From the NCBI GenBank assembly GCA_947457715.1, contig CANGXK010000030.1, positions 1 to 13,006 of the forward strand: a stretch of DNA of 13,006 nucleotides. Direction: 5' to 3'. A model generated the notes under the pieces. It was not told the DNA's origin. It made no database searches and saw only the letters and a list, made by a program, of their open reading frames with translations. Positions 1 through 7,207 of the stretch are shown here, piece after piece. The stretch's first letter is position 1. Every line of letters starts with the position of its first letter. Made by a program: the position numbers and the translations under genes. Source of the stretch: Gemmatimonadota bacterium. GTDB taxonomy: Bacteria > Gemmatimonadota > Gemmatimonadetes > Gemmatimonadales > Gemmatimonadaceae.

Positions 1-2779
1 CTTGCCGCGCACGATCGGTGTCACCATCGGTGACGCGAATGTCCGTGTGGCCATGACCGAGCGGGCGATGGAGCTCACGTCCGTCGTGGTCACCGGCACC
101 GCTGGTGTTGCGGAAAAGCGGGCGATCGGCAACGCCGTGAGCACGGTGAACGCCGCGGAAGTCGTGGCCACACAGCCGGTGAGTTCGCTGCAGGAACTGC
201 TGAACGGCCGCGCCTCAGGCGTGAGTGTGGTGGCGAGTTCGGGACAGGTCGGCAGCGGCTCACGCATTCGCGTGCGTGGTGCCAGCTCCCTGTCGCTGTC
301 GAACGACCCGCTCATTTACGTCGACGGTGTGCGCGTCGATAACACGCAGGCATCGGGTCCGGCGAATCAGGGCTTCGGTTCCGCCTCCATTTCGCGCTGG
401 AACGACTTCAACCCGGATGACATCGAGAGCCTCGAAGTCATCAAGGGCCCGGCGGCGGCCACGCTGTACGGCACTGAAGCCTCCAATGGTGTCATTCAGA
501 TCATTACGAAGAAAGGCGCAGCGGGTCGCCCCGTGTGGAACGTCACCGCACGTGGTGGTTCCAGCTGGGTGCCCGACTTTCTCACGCGCTTCGACGACAA
601 CTACGGCACCATTCCGCGCGCGGGCAGCACGACGGCGCTCGACACGGTCAGTATCTCCACCCGGCAGCTCAACGACTCGCTGCAGCGCAAATTCGGCAAC
701 GACATCTTCACGAATGGCACGCTGCAGGACATCCAGATGTCCGTGTCCGGCGGAACCAGCGCGGTTCGCTACTACGTGGGCGGTGGGTATGAGGAGAACC
801 AGGGTGCCGAACGGGTGAACCGGTTGCGTCGCACCAACCTGCGCGTAAATCTGCAGGCCAATCCCTCGCCCAAGGTGGACCTGCAAACGTCGCTCGGCTA
901 CACGACGGGACGCACGTATCTGCCATACGAGTCTGGCGGCGGTGGCGCGGTGTGGGGCACGGTGTTCTCCTCGCCCACGTTCCTGTATGGCGGCGTGAAC
1001 GTCCCGTCGCGTACCCCCAACAATCCGCAGCTTGGGTTTCGCTCGGGGCCCCCGAACGCGTACTACGATGCGTACGATGTGTTTCAGGACGCCGATCGCT
1101 TCACCGGCAGCTTCCAGCTCGCCAACCGACCCACGACCTGGCTGAATCATCGGCTCATCGTGGGATTGGATCGGCTGGCCGAAAACAATGAAGACCGGAC
1201 GCCGCGCAACGACATCATCGGGGCCACGTACGCGTCGTTTGCCGGAAGCGGTCTCCCCACGGCCGGTGTAATCTCCACGTCCACGCGTGACGTGACGCTG
1301 ACGTCGTACGACTACGTCGCCAATGCGGACTTCAAGCTCCTCCCGTCGGTCAAGAGCGTCACGTCCGTGGGCGGCCAGATCTATCTGCGCCAGTCACGAC
1401 TGCGCGCGATCAGCGGCACGACGTTTCCCGCCGTGGGTTTGACTTCCATCGCCTCCGCCAGCATTCGCAATGTCAGCGGTGATGAGCTGGTCCAGAACAA
1501 CACGGTGGGTGCGTTCGTCCAGCAGCAGTTCGTCTGGAATGATCGGTTGTTCGTCACCGCCGCGATCCGCACCGACGACAATTCGGCGTTCGGGACCAAC
1601 TTCGACGCGGTAACCTATCCCAAGCTGAGTGCCTCGTGGGTGCTGAGCGAAGAGCCGTCATTGCCGATTCCAGCTTTCTTCAACCAGCTGCGCGTGCGTT
1701 CGGCGTACGGCGCCAGTGGCTTACAGCCGGGCGCGTTCGACGCCATTCGCACCTACACGGCGTCGGGTGGGTTTCTCACGCCGTCGTCGGCCGGTAATCC
1801 GGACCTGGGGCCGGAGCGCAGCTCGGAACTCGAACTTGGCCTCGACGCCGGGATGTGGAACGACCGCGTCGGGCTCGAAGTCACCTACTTCGCCGGTTCC
1901 ACCAAAGACGCCATTCTCTCGCGTCAGGCACCGCCCTCCAATGGCTTTCCGGGTCTCCAGTTGTTCAACGCGGGGCAGGTGGATCGCAGCGGATTGGAGT
2001 GGATGCTTCGCGGCACGCCACTGCGACGCGACAACGTGTCGCTCGAATTGACGCTCAGCGGATCGGTGAACAGCTACAACATCGCCTCATTGGGTGGTAC
2101 CACCGATTTCGTATCGCTCAGCAGCAACGTGGCGCACAAGGTCGGCTACGCGCCTGGCGCGTGGTGGGACCGTCGCGTCGTCAGCGCGAGCTATGATGCC
2201 ACCACCAAGCGCGCCACGAACCTGCTCTGCGACAACGGGGCTGGCGGCACGATTGGCTGTGCGACGGCACCACGCGTCTTCCTCGGAAACTCGGTTCCCA
2301 CGCAGGAAGGCTCGTTCTCCGCCGGGCTCACGTTGTTCCGCAATCTCCGCGTGAACGCCTTCGTCGACTGGCGCGGCGGCTACAAGAAGCTCGACGGCAA
2401 CTACCGCGTGCGCTGCGGGGCGTTCGTGCTCTGTCGTGAGCTCTACTACCCCGACGAAGTGGAAGACAAGGCGCTGCTCGGCGCGGTGCAGGCGGGAACG
2501 GCGTTCACCCATCACCTCATCTCGGATGCGAGCTTTGCGCGTTTCCGCGAACTCGCGGCCACGTACACGTTGCCGCAGTCGTTCGCGCGACGGCTCGGGG
2601 CCAGCCGTGCGTCGGTCACCGTTGCTGGGCGCAACCTCGGCCTGTGGACCAACTTCCCCGGCATCGAACCGGAAGCCTCGTTCAACGGCGGCTCGCGGGG
2701 CGGTGCGTTCGGTCAGTGGGAACAGAGTGTGTTGCCGCAGCTCCGTCAGTTCGTGACCACCGTCAACTTCAACTTCTGA
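1..2779 (+). CDS. SusC/RagA-family TonB-linked outer-membrane receptor, 5'-truncated
   Basis: Outer-membrane, TonB-dependent transporter of the SusC/RagA type, which forms the barrel half of a SusCD complex importing oligosaccharides, peptides or other large nutrients. The gene is open at the left edge: 925 residues are visible, and the signal peptide and most of the N-terminal carboxypeptidase-regulatory-like domain are missing. Visible residues 1-25 look like the end of that domain, followed by a TonB-box-like LTSVVVTG (25-32). The plug domain spans about 35-172 and carries the family signatures DPLIYVDGV (102-110), LEVIKGP (144-150) and TLYGTEASNGVIQIITKKG (154-172). The rest is a beta-barrel of alternating polar and aromatic strands ending in VNFNF, a typical terminal barrel strand with a C-terminal Phe. 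The TTG at base 2 is not taken as a real start. The substrate cannot be told. A susD-like gene follows after 5 nt, so the two are almost certainly co-transcribed. Confidence 0.95.
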   Translation, partial: LPRTIGVTIGDANVRVAMTERAMELTSVVVTGTAGVAEKRAIGNAVSTVNAAEVVATQPVSSLQELLNGRASGVSVVASSGQVGSGSRIRVRGASSLSLSNDPLIYVDGVRVDNTQASGPANQGFGSASISRWNDFNPDDIESLEVIKGPAAATLYGTEASNGVIQIITKKGAAGRPVWNVTARGGSSWVPDFLTRFDDNYGTIPRAGSTTALDTVSISTRQLNDSLQRKFGNDIFTNGTLQDIQMSVSGGTSAVRYYVGGGYEENQGAERVNRLRRTNLRVNLQANPSPKVDLQTSLGYTTGRTYLPYESGGGGAVWGTVFSSPTFLYGGVNVPSRTPNNPQLGFRSGPPNAYYDAYDVFQDADRFTGSFQLANRPTTWLNHRLIVGLDRLAENNEDRTPRNDIIGATYASFAGSGLPTAGVISTSTRDVTLTSYDYVANADFKLLPSVKSVTSVGGQIYLRQSRLRAISGTTFPAVGLTSIASASIRNVSGDELVQNNTVGAFVQQQFVWNDRLFVTAAIRTDDNSAFGTNFDAVTYPKLSASWVLSEEPSLPIPAFFNQLRVRSAYGASGLQPGAFDAIRTYTASGGFLTPSSAGNPDLGPERSSELELGLDAGMWNDRVGLEVTYFAGSTKDAILSRQAPPSNGFPGLQLFNAGQVDRSGLEWMLRGTPLRRDNVSLELTLSGSVNSYNIASLGGTTDFVSLSSNVAHKVGYAPGAWWDRRVVSASYDATTKRATNLLCDNGAGGTIGCATAPRVFLGNSVPTQEGSFSAGLTLFRNLRVNAFVDWRGGYKKLDGNYRVRCGAFVLCRELYYPDEVEDKALLGAVQAGTAFTHHLISDASFARFRELAATYTLPQSFARRLGASRASVTVAGRNLGLWTNFPGIEPEASFNGGSRGGAFGQWEQSVLPQLRQFVTTVNFNF

Positions 2780-2784
2780 CCATC

Positions 2785-4023
2785 ATGCCCAAGACGATGA
2801 AGGTTATGACAGCGGTGATTACGCTCGGATTCACCGCCGCGTGCAGCAATTTCGACCGATTACTCACGGTGCAGACGCCAAGCCGTCTGGCGGAGGAGTC
2901 GTATCTGGTGGCCGGCAATGCGGCGCTCATTTCGGCCAGTGCCGTCTCCGACTACGAGTGTGCGCTGGGCGGGTACATCGTGGCCAGCGCACTCGGCGCC
3001 GGCGAACTCGTGGACGCCACGCAAACCGCCGCGCGCTGGAACTACGATCGCCGTAACGTCGAAGCCGTGGACGCGCTGTACTCCACGTCGGGGTGCGAAG
3101 GCATCGGTGTCTACACGCCGATCAGCACGGCGCGCTACACCAACGACCAGGCGGTGAGCAAGCTTCTGGAGTGGACCGATGCCGAAGTCCCCAACCGGCA
3201 GCGGCTCATCGCGCTCAACTCCGCGATGGCGGGCTTCAGTGTGCTGTTGCTGGGTGAAGGGTTCTGTGAAGGCGTGATCAGTGGCGGGCCGTCACTCACG
3301 CCGGCGCAGCTGTTCGACTCGGCGGAAGTGCGCTTCACCCGAGCGATTGCCGCCGCGACGACGGCGGGTGACGCAGCCCTGCTCAACCTTGCGTACGCAG
3401 GGCGGGCGCGGGCGCGCATCGACAAAGGCGCCAAGCCGGGCGCGGCCGAAGACGCCGCGCGCGTGCCGGTGGGCTTCGTCTACAACGCCACCGCCGATGC
3501 GACGATCGGTCGTCGCAACAACCGCATCTTCCAGCAGGTGAACCAGTCCAACAACACCTCGGTGGCGCCGGCGTATCGCACGTTGAATGATCCGCGGGTG
3601 TCGGTGACGGACATCAATCGGACGGCGGCCGATCAGGTGAACCGGCTCTGGAATCAGAACAAGTACGCCAGTCTGACGGCGACGTACCCGATTGCGTCGG
3701 GCATCGAGGCGCAGTTGATCCTCGCCGAGGCGCGCGGTGGTGCGGACGGCGTGAATATTCTCAATTCGCTGCGCGCACGGACCGGCGTGGCGTTGCCGGC
3801 GCTGTCCGGCGCGGAAACGGCCAACTTCGAGAGCGCGGTGGCGGAGGAACGTCGCCGTGAACTGTTCCTGCAGGGGAATCGCTGGTTCGATGCGAAGCGG
3901 TTCAACGTCGCGCAGGTGCCCGCGGCGGGCGCGCTGTATCCGAAGGGTGGCAGCTACGGGACGCAGCGGTGCTGGCCCTTGCCCGACGTGGAGAAGCTGG
4001 CCAACCCGAATTTCGGGCGGTAG
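2785..4023 (+). CDS. SusD/RagB-family outer-membrane lipoprotein
   Basis: Surface nutrient-binding lipoprotein that would act as the lid on the upstream SusC-like barrel. The start is the ATG at 2785, 5 nt after the receptor stop; an in-frame ATG further upstream lies inside the receptor gene and would remove the signal peptide from the N-terminus. The 412-aa product begins with a short basic region, a hydrophobic stretch and a lipobox-like FTAAC with the lipidation Cys at 20. The C-terminal signature EERRRELFLQGNRWFDAKRF (354-373) is the strongest family evidence. The middle is Ala-rich and helical, as expected for the TPR-like SusD fold. It is short for a SusD protein (commonly about 450-600 aa), so some substrate-binding loops may be reduced. 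No Shine-Dalgarno sequence is visible, so translation may be coupled to the receptor gene. It is followed by two hairpins, the second a clear terminator. Confidence 0.9.
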   Translation: MPKTMKVMTAVITLGFTAACSNFDRLLTVQTPSRLAEESYLVAGNAALISASAVSDYECALGGYIVASALGAGELVDATQTAARWNYDRRNVEAVDALYSTSGCEGIGVYTPISTARYTNDQAVSKLLEWTDAEVPNRQRLIALNSAMAGFSVLLLGEGFCEGVISGGPSLTPAQLFDSAEVRFTRAIAAATTAGDAALLNLAYAGRARARIDKGAKPGAAEDAARVPVGFVYNATADATIGRRNNRIFQQVNQSNNTSVAPAYRTLNDPRVSVTDINRTAADQVNRLWNQNKYASLTATYPIASGIEAQLILAEARGGADGVNILNSLRARTGVALPALSGAETANFESAVAEERRRELFLQGNRWFDAKRFNVAQVPAAGALYPKGGSYGTQRCWPLPDVEKLANPNFGR

Positions 4024-4029
4024 CCGGTG

Positions 4030-4063
4030 AGCGGGGCGGGCGCGGATGGCTGCCCGTCCCGCT
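4030..4063 (+). other. GC-rich hairpin just after the susD-like gene
   Basis: A 12-bp stem pairs 4030-4041 (AGCGGGGCGGGC) with 4052-4063 (GCCCGTCCCGCT), with one G-U pair (4036/4057) and a 10-nt loop. It begins 6 nt after the stop codon and has no T-tract. It may protect the 3' end of the susCD transcript or assist the intrinsic terminator that follows about 25 nt later. Confidence 0.6.
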
Positions 4064-4084
4064 ACGGCGGTGTGATGTCGATTG

Positions 4085-4123
4085 ACACGAAAAACGCGAC
4101 GAGGGTGTCGCGTTTTTTTGTGT
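4085..4123 (+). terminator. Intrinsic terminator of the susCD operon
   Basis: A perfect 11-bp stem pairs 4090-4100 (AAAAACGCGAC) with 4107-4117 (GTCGCGTTTTT) around the 6-nt loop GAGGGT. The T-run extends to 4119. Outer bases ACAC (4085-4088) and GTGT (4120-4123) can extend the stem past a small bulge. The A-run on the left arm means it could also act on the minus strand, but no minus-strand gene reads towards it here. It separates the uptake operon from the vapBC module. Confidence 0.88.
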
Positions 4124-4127
4124 GGTG

Positions 4128-4185
4128 TGGCAAGATAGTGTCTCATGCCAGATATCTTGAACATGGCACAAGAGTCGTGTAACTT
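4128..4185 (+). promoter_or_regulatory. Putative vapBC promoter and autoregulatory operator
   Basis: Three half-sites of alternating orientation occur at an exact 18-nt period: TGGCA (4128), TGCCA (4146) and TGGCA (4164). A second inverted repeat, CAAGATA (4131-4137) and TATCTTG (4153-4159), is interleaved. A possible -35 TTGAAC (4157-4162) and a weak -10 TAACTT (4180-4185) lie 17 nt apart between or beside these sites. Such a -10 would start transcription near the vapB ATG at 4192. VapB antitoxins of the AbrB fold usually repress their own promoter through inverted repeats, so the placement fits. Binding itself is inferred. Confidence 0.45.
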
Positions 4186-4191
4186 CAATCA

Positions 4192-4533
4192 ATGGAATAT
4201 GATAAGTCGCATCGGCGATACACGGCGAAGGTTGAAGCCAACGGACGTGTCGTCATTCCGGCTGTGGTCCGCGAGGCGCTCGGGCTCAGGGCGGGCGACG
4301 AAGTCACGCTCTTGATCGACGGCGACGACCTCGTGCTGCGATCGCGACGAGCGGCCGTCGGCCGTGTTCGCGAGCGCCTCGCGGCCGTGCGCGCGCCCGA
4401 GTCCGAAGGGTCCGAGGTCGACGACTTCTTGTTGGCGCGAACGGGGTACTGGGAGTCCACGATGGCCGAGGACGGGCCACCCGTGCGCCTCGACCTGCCG
4501 GCCGTATTGCAGCGATTGCGGCGCCCGTCGTGA
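4192..4533 (+). CDS. vapB: VapB-type antitoxin, AbrB/MazE-fold
   Basis: Antitoxin expected to bind and neutralise the PIN toxin encoded directly downstream and to repress the shared promoter. The 113-aa product has the swapped-hairpin AbrB DNA-binding domain at about residues 11-52: KVEANGRVVIPAVVREALGL (13-32), then the second half AGDEVTLLIDGDDLVLRSR (34-52). The remaining acidic and Arg-rich tail (about 55-113) would wrap the toxin, as in related VapB proteins. The start is the ATG at 4192, giving a normal family N-terminus; no Shine-Dalgarno sequence precedes it, and a TANNNT hexamer 6 nt upstream raises the possibility of a leaderless message. Its TGA overlaps the GTG start of the toxin gene in the sequence GTGA, which fits translational coupling. 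It lies 68 nt after the susCD terminator, so it is a separate transcription unit. Confidence 0.85.
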   Translation: MEYDKSHRRYTAKVEANGRVVIPAVVREALGLRAGDEVTLLIDGDDLVLRSRRAAVGRVRERLAAVRAPESEGSEVDDFLLARTGYWESTMAEDGPPVRLDLPAVLQRLRRPS

Positions 4534-4922
4534 ACGTCACGCAGCTGCTCGATGCGTCGGCACTACTTGCGGTCGCGTTCAACGAGGAGGGCGCCGAGCA
4601 GGTGATGCAGGCGCTTTCGCGTCCGCACGTGGGCGTTACGGTCACGAATCTCACCGAAGTTGTGAGCAAGCTTCGCCAGCGGGGTATGGGCATGGCGGGC
4701 TGTCGTGCGTTCATCGACGACCTGCAACTGGCGGTCGTGAGCGCCGACACCGAGACGGCGCTGCTCGCGGGTGAGCTTCACGCGCAGACGCGGTGGGCCG
4801 GGCTGTCCCTGGCCGACGCGATGTGCCTCGCGACCGCGGTCCAGTGTGGTGCAAGCGTCGTGACGGCCGATCGCGCTTGGGCTCGGCTCGATGTTGGCGT
4901 GTCGATTCAGGTGGTGCGCTAG
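4530..4922 (+). CDS. vapC: VapC-type PIN-domain ribonuclease toxin
   Basis: Probable Mg2+-dependent endoribonuclease toxin of a VapBC system; members of this family cleave tRNA, rRNA or mRNA and stop growth when the antitoxin is degraded. The 130-aa product, normal for VapC, carries all four conserved acidic PIN residues: D8 in LLDASALLA, E43 in NLTEVVSK, D96 in LSLADAMCLATA and D114 in VVTADRAW. The enzyme therefore looks intact. The start is GTG at 4530, inside the antitoxin stop (4-nt overlap), so toxin translation probably depends on antitoxin translation. The RNA target cannot be read from the sequence. A GC-rich hairpin follows the stop codon within 7 nt. Confidence 0.88.
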   Translation: MNVTQLLDASALLAVAFNEEGAEQVMQALSRPHVGVTVTNLTEVVSKLRQRGMGMAGCRAFIDDLQLAVVSADTETALLAGELHAQTRWAGLSLADAMCLATAVQCGASVVTADRAWARLDVGVSIQVVR

Positions 4923-4928
4923 CGGTTG

Positions 4929-4958
4929 GCCTCGTGCGCGAGACTGCTGCGCTGAGGC
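4929..4958 (+). other. Hairpin downstream of vapC
   Basis: GCCTC (4929-4933) pairs with GAGGC (4954-4958), and inside it GCGC (4936-4939) pairs with GCGC (4949-4952), giving 9 bp with a small internal loop and a 9-nt apical loop. There is no T-tract, so it is not a classical intrinsic terminator. It could be a 3' stabiliser or an imperfect terminator ending the vapBC transcript before the DoxX-like gene. Confidence 0.35.
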
Positions 4959-4989
4959 GTCGGTCGAATCCTCTCTGCGTCGCCTCCCG

Positions 4990-4995
4990 TACATT
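4990..4995 (+). promoter_or_regulatory. Possible -10 hexamer TACATT before the DoxX-like gene
   Basis: TACATT ends 5 nt before the ATG at 5001, with no Shine-Dalgarno sequence between. This spacing fits a leaderless or near-leaderless transcript, as with TANNNT motifs in other high-GC lineages. No convincing -35 was found, so support is weak. Confidence 0.3.
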
Positions 4996-5000
4996 GGCGC

Positions 5001-5645
5001 ATGCCCTCCGAAGATTCCCTGCGCCCGCTCGACGCGCTGAACGCCCGCGTGATGCAGCACCCCGCCGCGGCGCGACTCACGCTGATGTGCCGCATACTGC
5101 TCGCGGTTGCCTTCATCCCCACCGGCAGCGTGAAGCTGATGGGCGAGCGGTTCACCTCGCTGGGCGTAAACACGTCGGTAGGCGCGTTCTTCGAGGCCAT
5201 GTACCAGACCGGCGGCTATTGGCGCTTCCTCGGCCTCTCGCAGGTGCTGGCCGGCGTGCTGCTGCTCATTCCCGCCACCGCGTTCTACGGTGCGGTGCTG
5301 TTCCTGCCCATTCTCGTGAACGTGGTGGTGATCACGATCGCGATCGAGTTCAAGGGGACGCCGGTGATTACGGTGGCGATGCTGCTGGCGAACCTGTGGC
5401 TGCTGGCGTGGGACTGGCCGCGGTGGCGCGCGGTGCTGATCGCGGAGGGTGCGCGGCCGGTCATGGGCGGCTGGACGCGCCTCGAGCGCGCCGGCTGGCT
5501 GCTGGGCGCGGCCAGTCTGGTGGCGTTCTTCTTCGCCGTGCGCGGGGTGGCATTGAACGGAACGGTGGGGGGGCTGGTCGGGCTCGGGGTGGTGGGAGGG
5601 CTGATGGTGGTGACGGCGTGGGTACGCGGGGCGCGGGGGCGGTAG
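5001..5645 (+). CDS. DoxX-like integral membrane protein
   Basis: Predicted inner-membrane protein of 214 aa. Hydrophobic segments lie at about 27-45, 77-95, 97-116, 121-140, 164-183 and 188-207. The first helix with the following FIPTGSVKLMGERF (39-51 region) and the GLSQVLAGVLLLIP segment (78-91) resemble DoxX/DoxD-like proteins, where a Gly-x-x-Lys turn follows helix 1. The family is linked to redox or oxidative-stress functions in some bacteria, but its biochemical role is mostly unknown and nothing here defines one. It has two helices more than the basic four-helix DoxX core. It starts at the ATG at 5001, has its own upstream gap of 78 nt after vapC, and ends 56 nt before the ATPase gene. 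It could be an ordinary resident gene caught between accessory modules. Confidence 0.7.
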   Translation: MPSEDSLRPLDALNARVMQHPAAARLTLMCRILLAVAFIPTGSVKLMGERFTSLGVNTSVGAFFEAMYQTGGYWRFLGLSQVLAGVLLLIPATAFYGAVLFLPILVNVVVITIAIEFKGTPVITVAMLLANLWLLAWDWPRWRAVLIAEGARPVMGGWTRLERAGWLLGAASLVAFFFAVRGVALNGTVGGLVGLGVVGGLMVVTAWVRGARGR

Positions 5646-5670
5646 GAAACCAGTCTTACCTGTCGTTCCA

Positions 5671-5709
5671 TTAACCATGTTATGGTATAGTTTACTATGC
5701 CATGGTTAA
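5671..5709 (+). repeat. AT-rich inverted repeat covering the ATPase start codon
   Basis: TTAACCATG (5671-5679) is mirrored exactly by CATGGTTAA (5701-5709). Nested inside, ATGGTATAGT (5682-5691) and ACTATGCCAT (5694-5703) form a 10-bp stem with one G-U pair and a TT loop. The ATG at 5702 lies in the right arm. The block is strikingly AT-rich against its surroundings and contains -10-like hexamers TATAGT (5686-5691) and TACTAT (5693-5698). Likely roles are an operator and promoter for the ATPase gene, or an RNA hairpin hiding its start codon. A mobile-element end is possible, but no partner copy was found in the window. Confidence 0.7.
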
Positions 5710-7207
5710 AACATCAGCAAACTCCAGACTCCGCGGTCCTGCAGCGTCCACGATGATCGGTCGCACGACGGAGTGGGGTCGGCTCACGGCATTCGCCACC
5801 AGTGGTGTACCCGGCCCAAGCCTCGGCCTCGTGTGGGGGCGTCGCCGTGTGGGCAAGTCCTACTTGCTGGAGACGCTCGCTGAGCAGAGCGGCGGCTTCT
5901 ACTATCAGGCGGTCCGCGGTTCGAGTGCAGAAGCGCTGCGCGATCTTGGCGAGCGGCTTGGGGAGTATCAGGGAGCTGCCGCCCCTCTCGCCCTTCCAGA
6001 CTGGGAGCGTGGAATCGACGCGCTGCTGTCGCTTGGCCACGAGCGTGAGCAGGTGGTGGTGCTCGACGAGTTCCCCTACCTGCTCGAGCACACGCCAGCA
6101 CTCGCGTCCATCATCCAACGCGCCCTGGGAACACGGCGCCCGTCGCGCGGCGACTCACGAGCGCGTCTGATCCTCTGCGGCTCGGCGATCACTGTGATGA
6201 GCAATCTGCTCGTTGGGACGGCACCACTGCGCGGGCGCGCGGGATTGGACCTCCGCGTCTCTCCGTTCGACTATCGCGTCGCCCGCAAGCTCCATGGTAT
6301 CGACCACCTGCCAACGGCCGTCGCCGCGTTCGCGACCATCGGCGGCGTCGCAGCCTATGCGCGCGAGATGTCCGAGCACGATATGCCGGTAGACGCGCGC
6401 GACTTCGCGCGGTGGATTTGCCGTCGGGTTTTGTCGCCTGCCGCGCCCCTGTTCAGTGAGATCGAGCTTTTGCTGAGCGAAGACCCGGCCATGTCGAAGG
6501 CGCGCAAGATCAACATGTATCACGCGACCCTGGCCGGCATCGCCACGGGCCATCATGCGTGGAGCTCCCTATGCGCGTACGTAAAGACCGCAAGCGCATC
6601 GCTGCTCCCCATCGTTGACGCGCTGATTGCGGCCGAACTGGTGGTCCGCGTGGCCGACCCGATCCGCGACCGGCGTCCGACGTATTATACCGGTGATTCA
6701 CTCTTGCGCTTTCACTACGCCGTCACGCGACGTCATCAAGCTCGCTTGGGTCGCCATGGCGCGGATACGGGTACGATCTGGACTGACATCGAACCGACGT
6801 TCCGTTCACAGGTGCTTGGCCCCTGTTTCGAAACGATGGCCCGCTACTGGACTCAACACTTCGCCACAGCTCGCACGCTGGGGGGATCGCCTGATCATGT
6901 TGGCTCCACTGTGCTGGCCACGACGGACGATCGTGAGCAGCAACTCGATGTGGTGGTAGCCGCCGATGACGGCGCGGTGCCGTCTCAGCGCACCGTACAC
7001 GCCATCGGCGAGGCGAAGGTCGGCGAGACGCTCACCACGTGGCATCTCAAGCGACTCGAACAGGCACGCGCCGCGCTCGGCGCTCGTGCGGCGGCGTGCA
7101 GGCTGCTCCTGTTTGGGAGCACGTTCGACGATTCGCTGATCGCCCATATCGAGGGACGCGCGGATGTGGAGCTGATCACACTGGAGCGGCTGTACACCGG
7201 CGACTGA
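5702..7207 (+). CDS. AAA+/STAND-type ATPase with C-terminal DUF234-like PD-(D/E)XK nuclease domain
   Basis: Probable cytoplasmic P-loop ATPase of the ATPase_2 (MNS/SSO-like STAND) type fused to a nuclease-like domain; its cellular role is not established. Residues about 18-200 form the ATPase: MIGRTTEWGRL (18-28), Walker A GRRRVGKS (46-53), Walker B VVVLDEFPYL (118-127; D122, E123) and a sensor-like RLILCGSAITVMSN (155-168). Residues about 265-345 resemble a winged helix. The C-terminal part (about 365-501) resembles DUF234, with E377 in CFETMARYW, D416 in QLDVVV and E437/K439 in GEAKVG, matching the PD-(D/E)XK pattern, so the nuclease site looks intact. The ATG at 5702 lies in an inverted repeat; the ATG at 5753 (M18), immediately before the conserved IGR, is an equally plausible start. 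The gene converges on the PLD-helicase gene with no bases between stop codons. Related proteins are proposed to act in defence, toxicity or selfish maintenance; this is inference here. Confidence 0.85.
   Translation: MVKTSANSRLRGPAASTMIGRTTEWGRLTAFATSGVPGPSLGLVWGRRRVGKSYLLETLAEQSGGFYYQAVRGSSAEALRDLGERLGEYQGAAAPLALPDWERGIDALLSLGHEREQVVVLDEFPYLLEHTPALASIIQRALGTRRPSRGDSRARLILCGSAITVMSNLLVGTAPLRGRAGLDLRVSPFDYRVARKLHGIDHLPTAVAAFATIGGVAAYAREMSEHDMPVDARDFARWICRRVLSPAAPLFSEIELLLSEDPAMSKARKINMYHATLAGIATGHHAWSSLCAYVKTASASLLPIVDALIAAELVVRVADPIRDRRPTYYTGDSLLRFHYAVTRRHQARLGRHGADTGTIWTDIEPTFRSQVLGPCFETMARYWTQHFATARTLGGSPDHVGSTVLATTDDREQQLDVVVAADDGAVPSQRTVHAIGEAKVGETLTTWHLKRLEQARAALGARAAACRLLLFGSTFDDSLIAHIEGRADVELITLERLYTGD

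Noticed and set aside
260..1150. Minus-strand open frame of 296 codons inside the receptor gene
   Set aside because: It is opposite a clear SusC-type plug and barrel; its Arg-rich translation matches no family and comes from high-GC codon bias.
2644..2784. Upstream in-frame ATG for the susD-like gene
   Set aside because: It lies inside the receptor coding region and would bury the lipoprotein signal peptide; the ATG at 2785 gives a normal signal sequence.
3292..4188. Minus-strand open frame of 298 codons opposite the susD-like gene
   Set aside because: It covers the susCD terminator and a gene with firm SusD signatures; the translation is low-complexity and rich in His and Arg.
4793..5674. 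Plus-strand open frame of 293 codons overlapping vapC and the DoxX-like gene
   Set aside because: It is a frame shadow, rich in Arg and Gly, without hydrophobic segments or any known domain.
4563..5678. Minus-strand open frame of 371 codons opposite vapC and the DoxX-like gene
   Set aside because: It is antisense to two recognised genes, and its His, Arg and Pro-rich product looks like a shadow.
5671..5709. Inverted repeat as an insertion-sequence end or attachment site
   Set aside because: No second copy, target duplication, transposase or integrase was found in the window; a regulatory role fits better.
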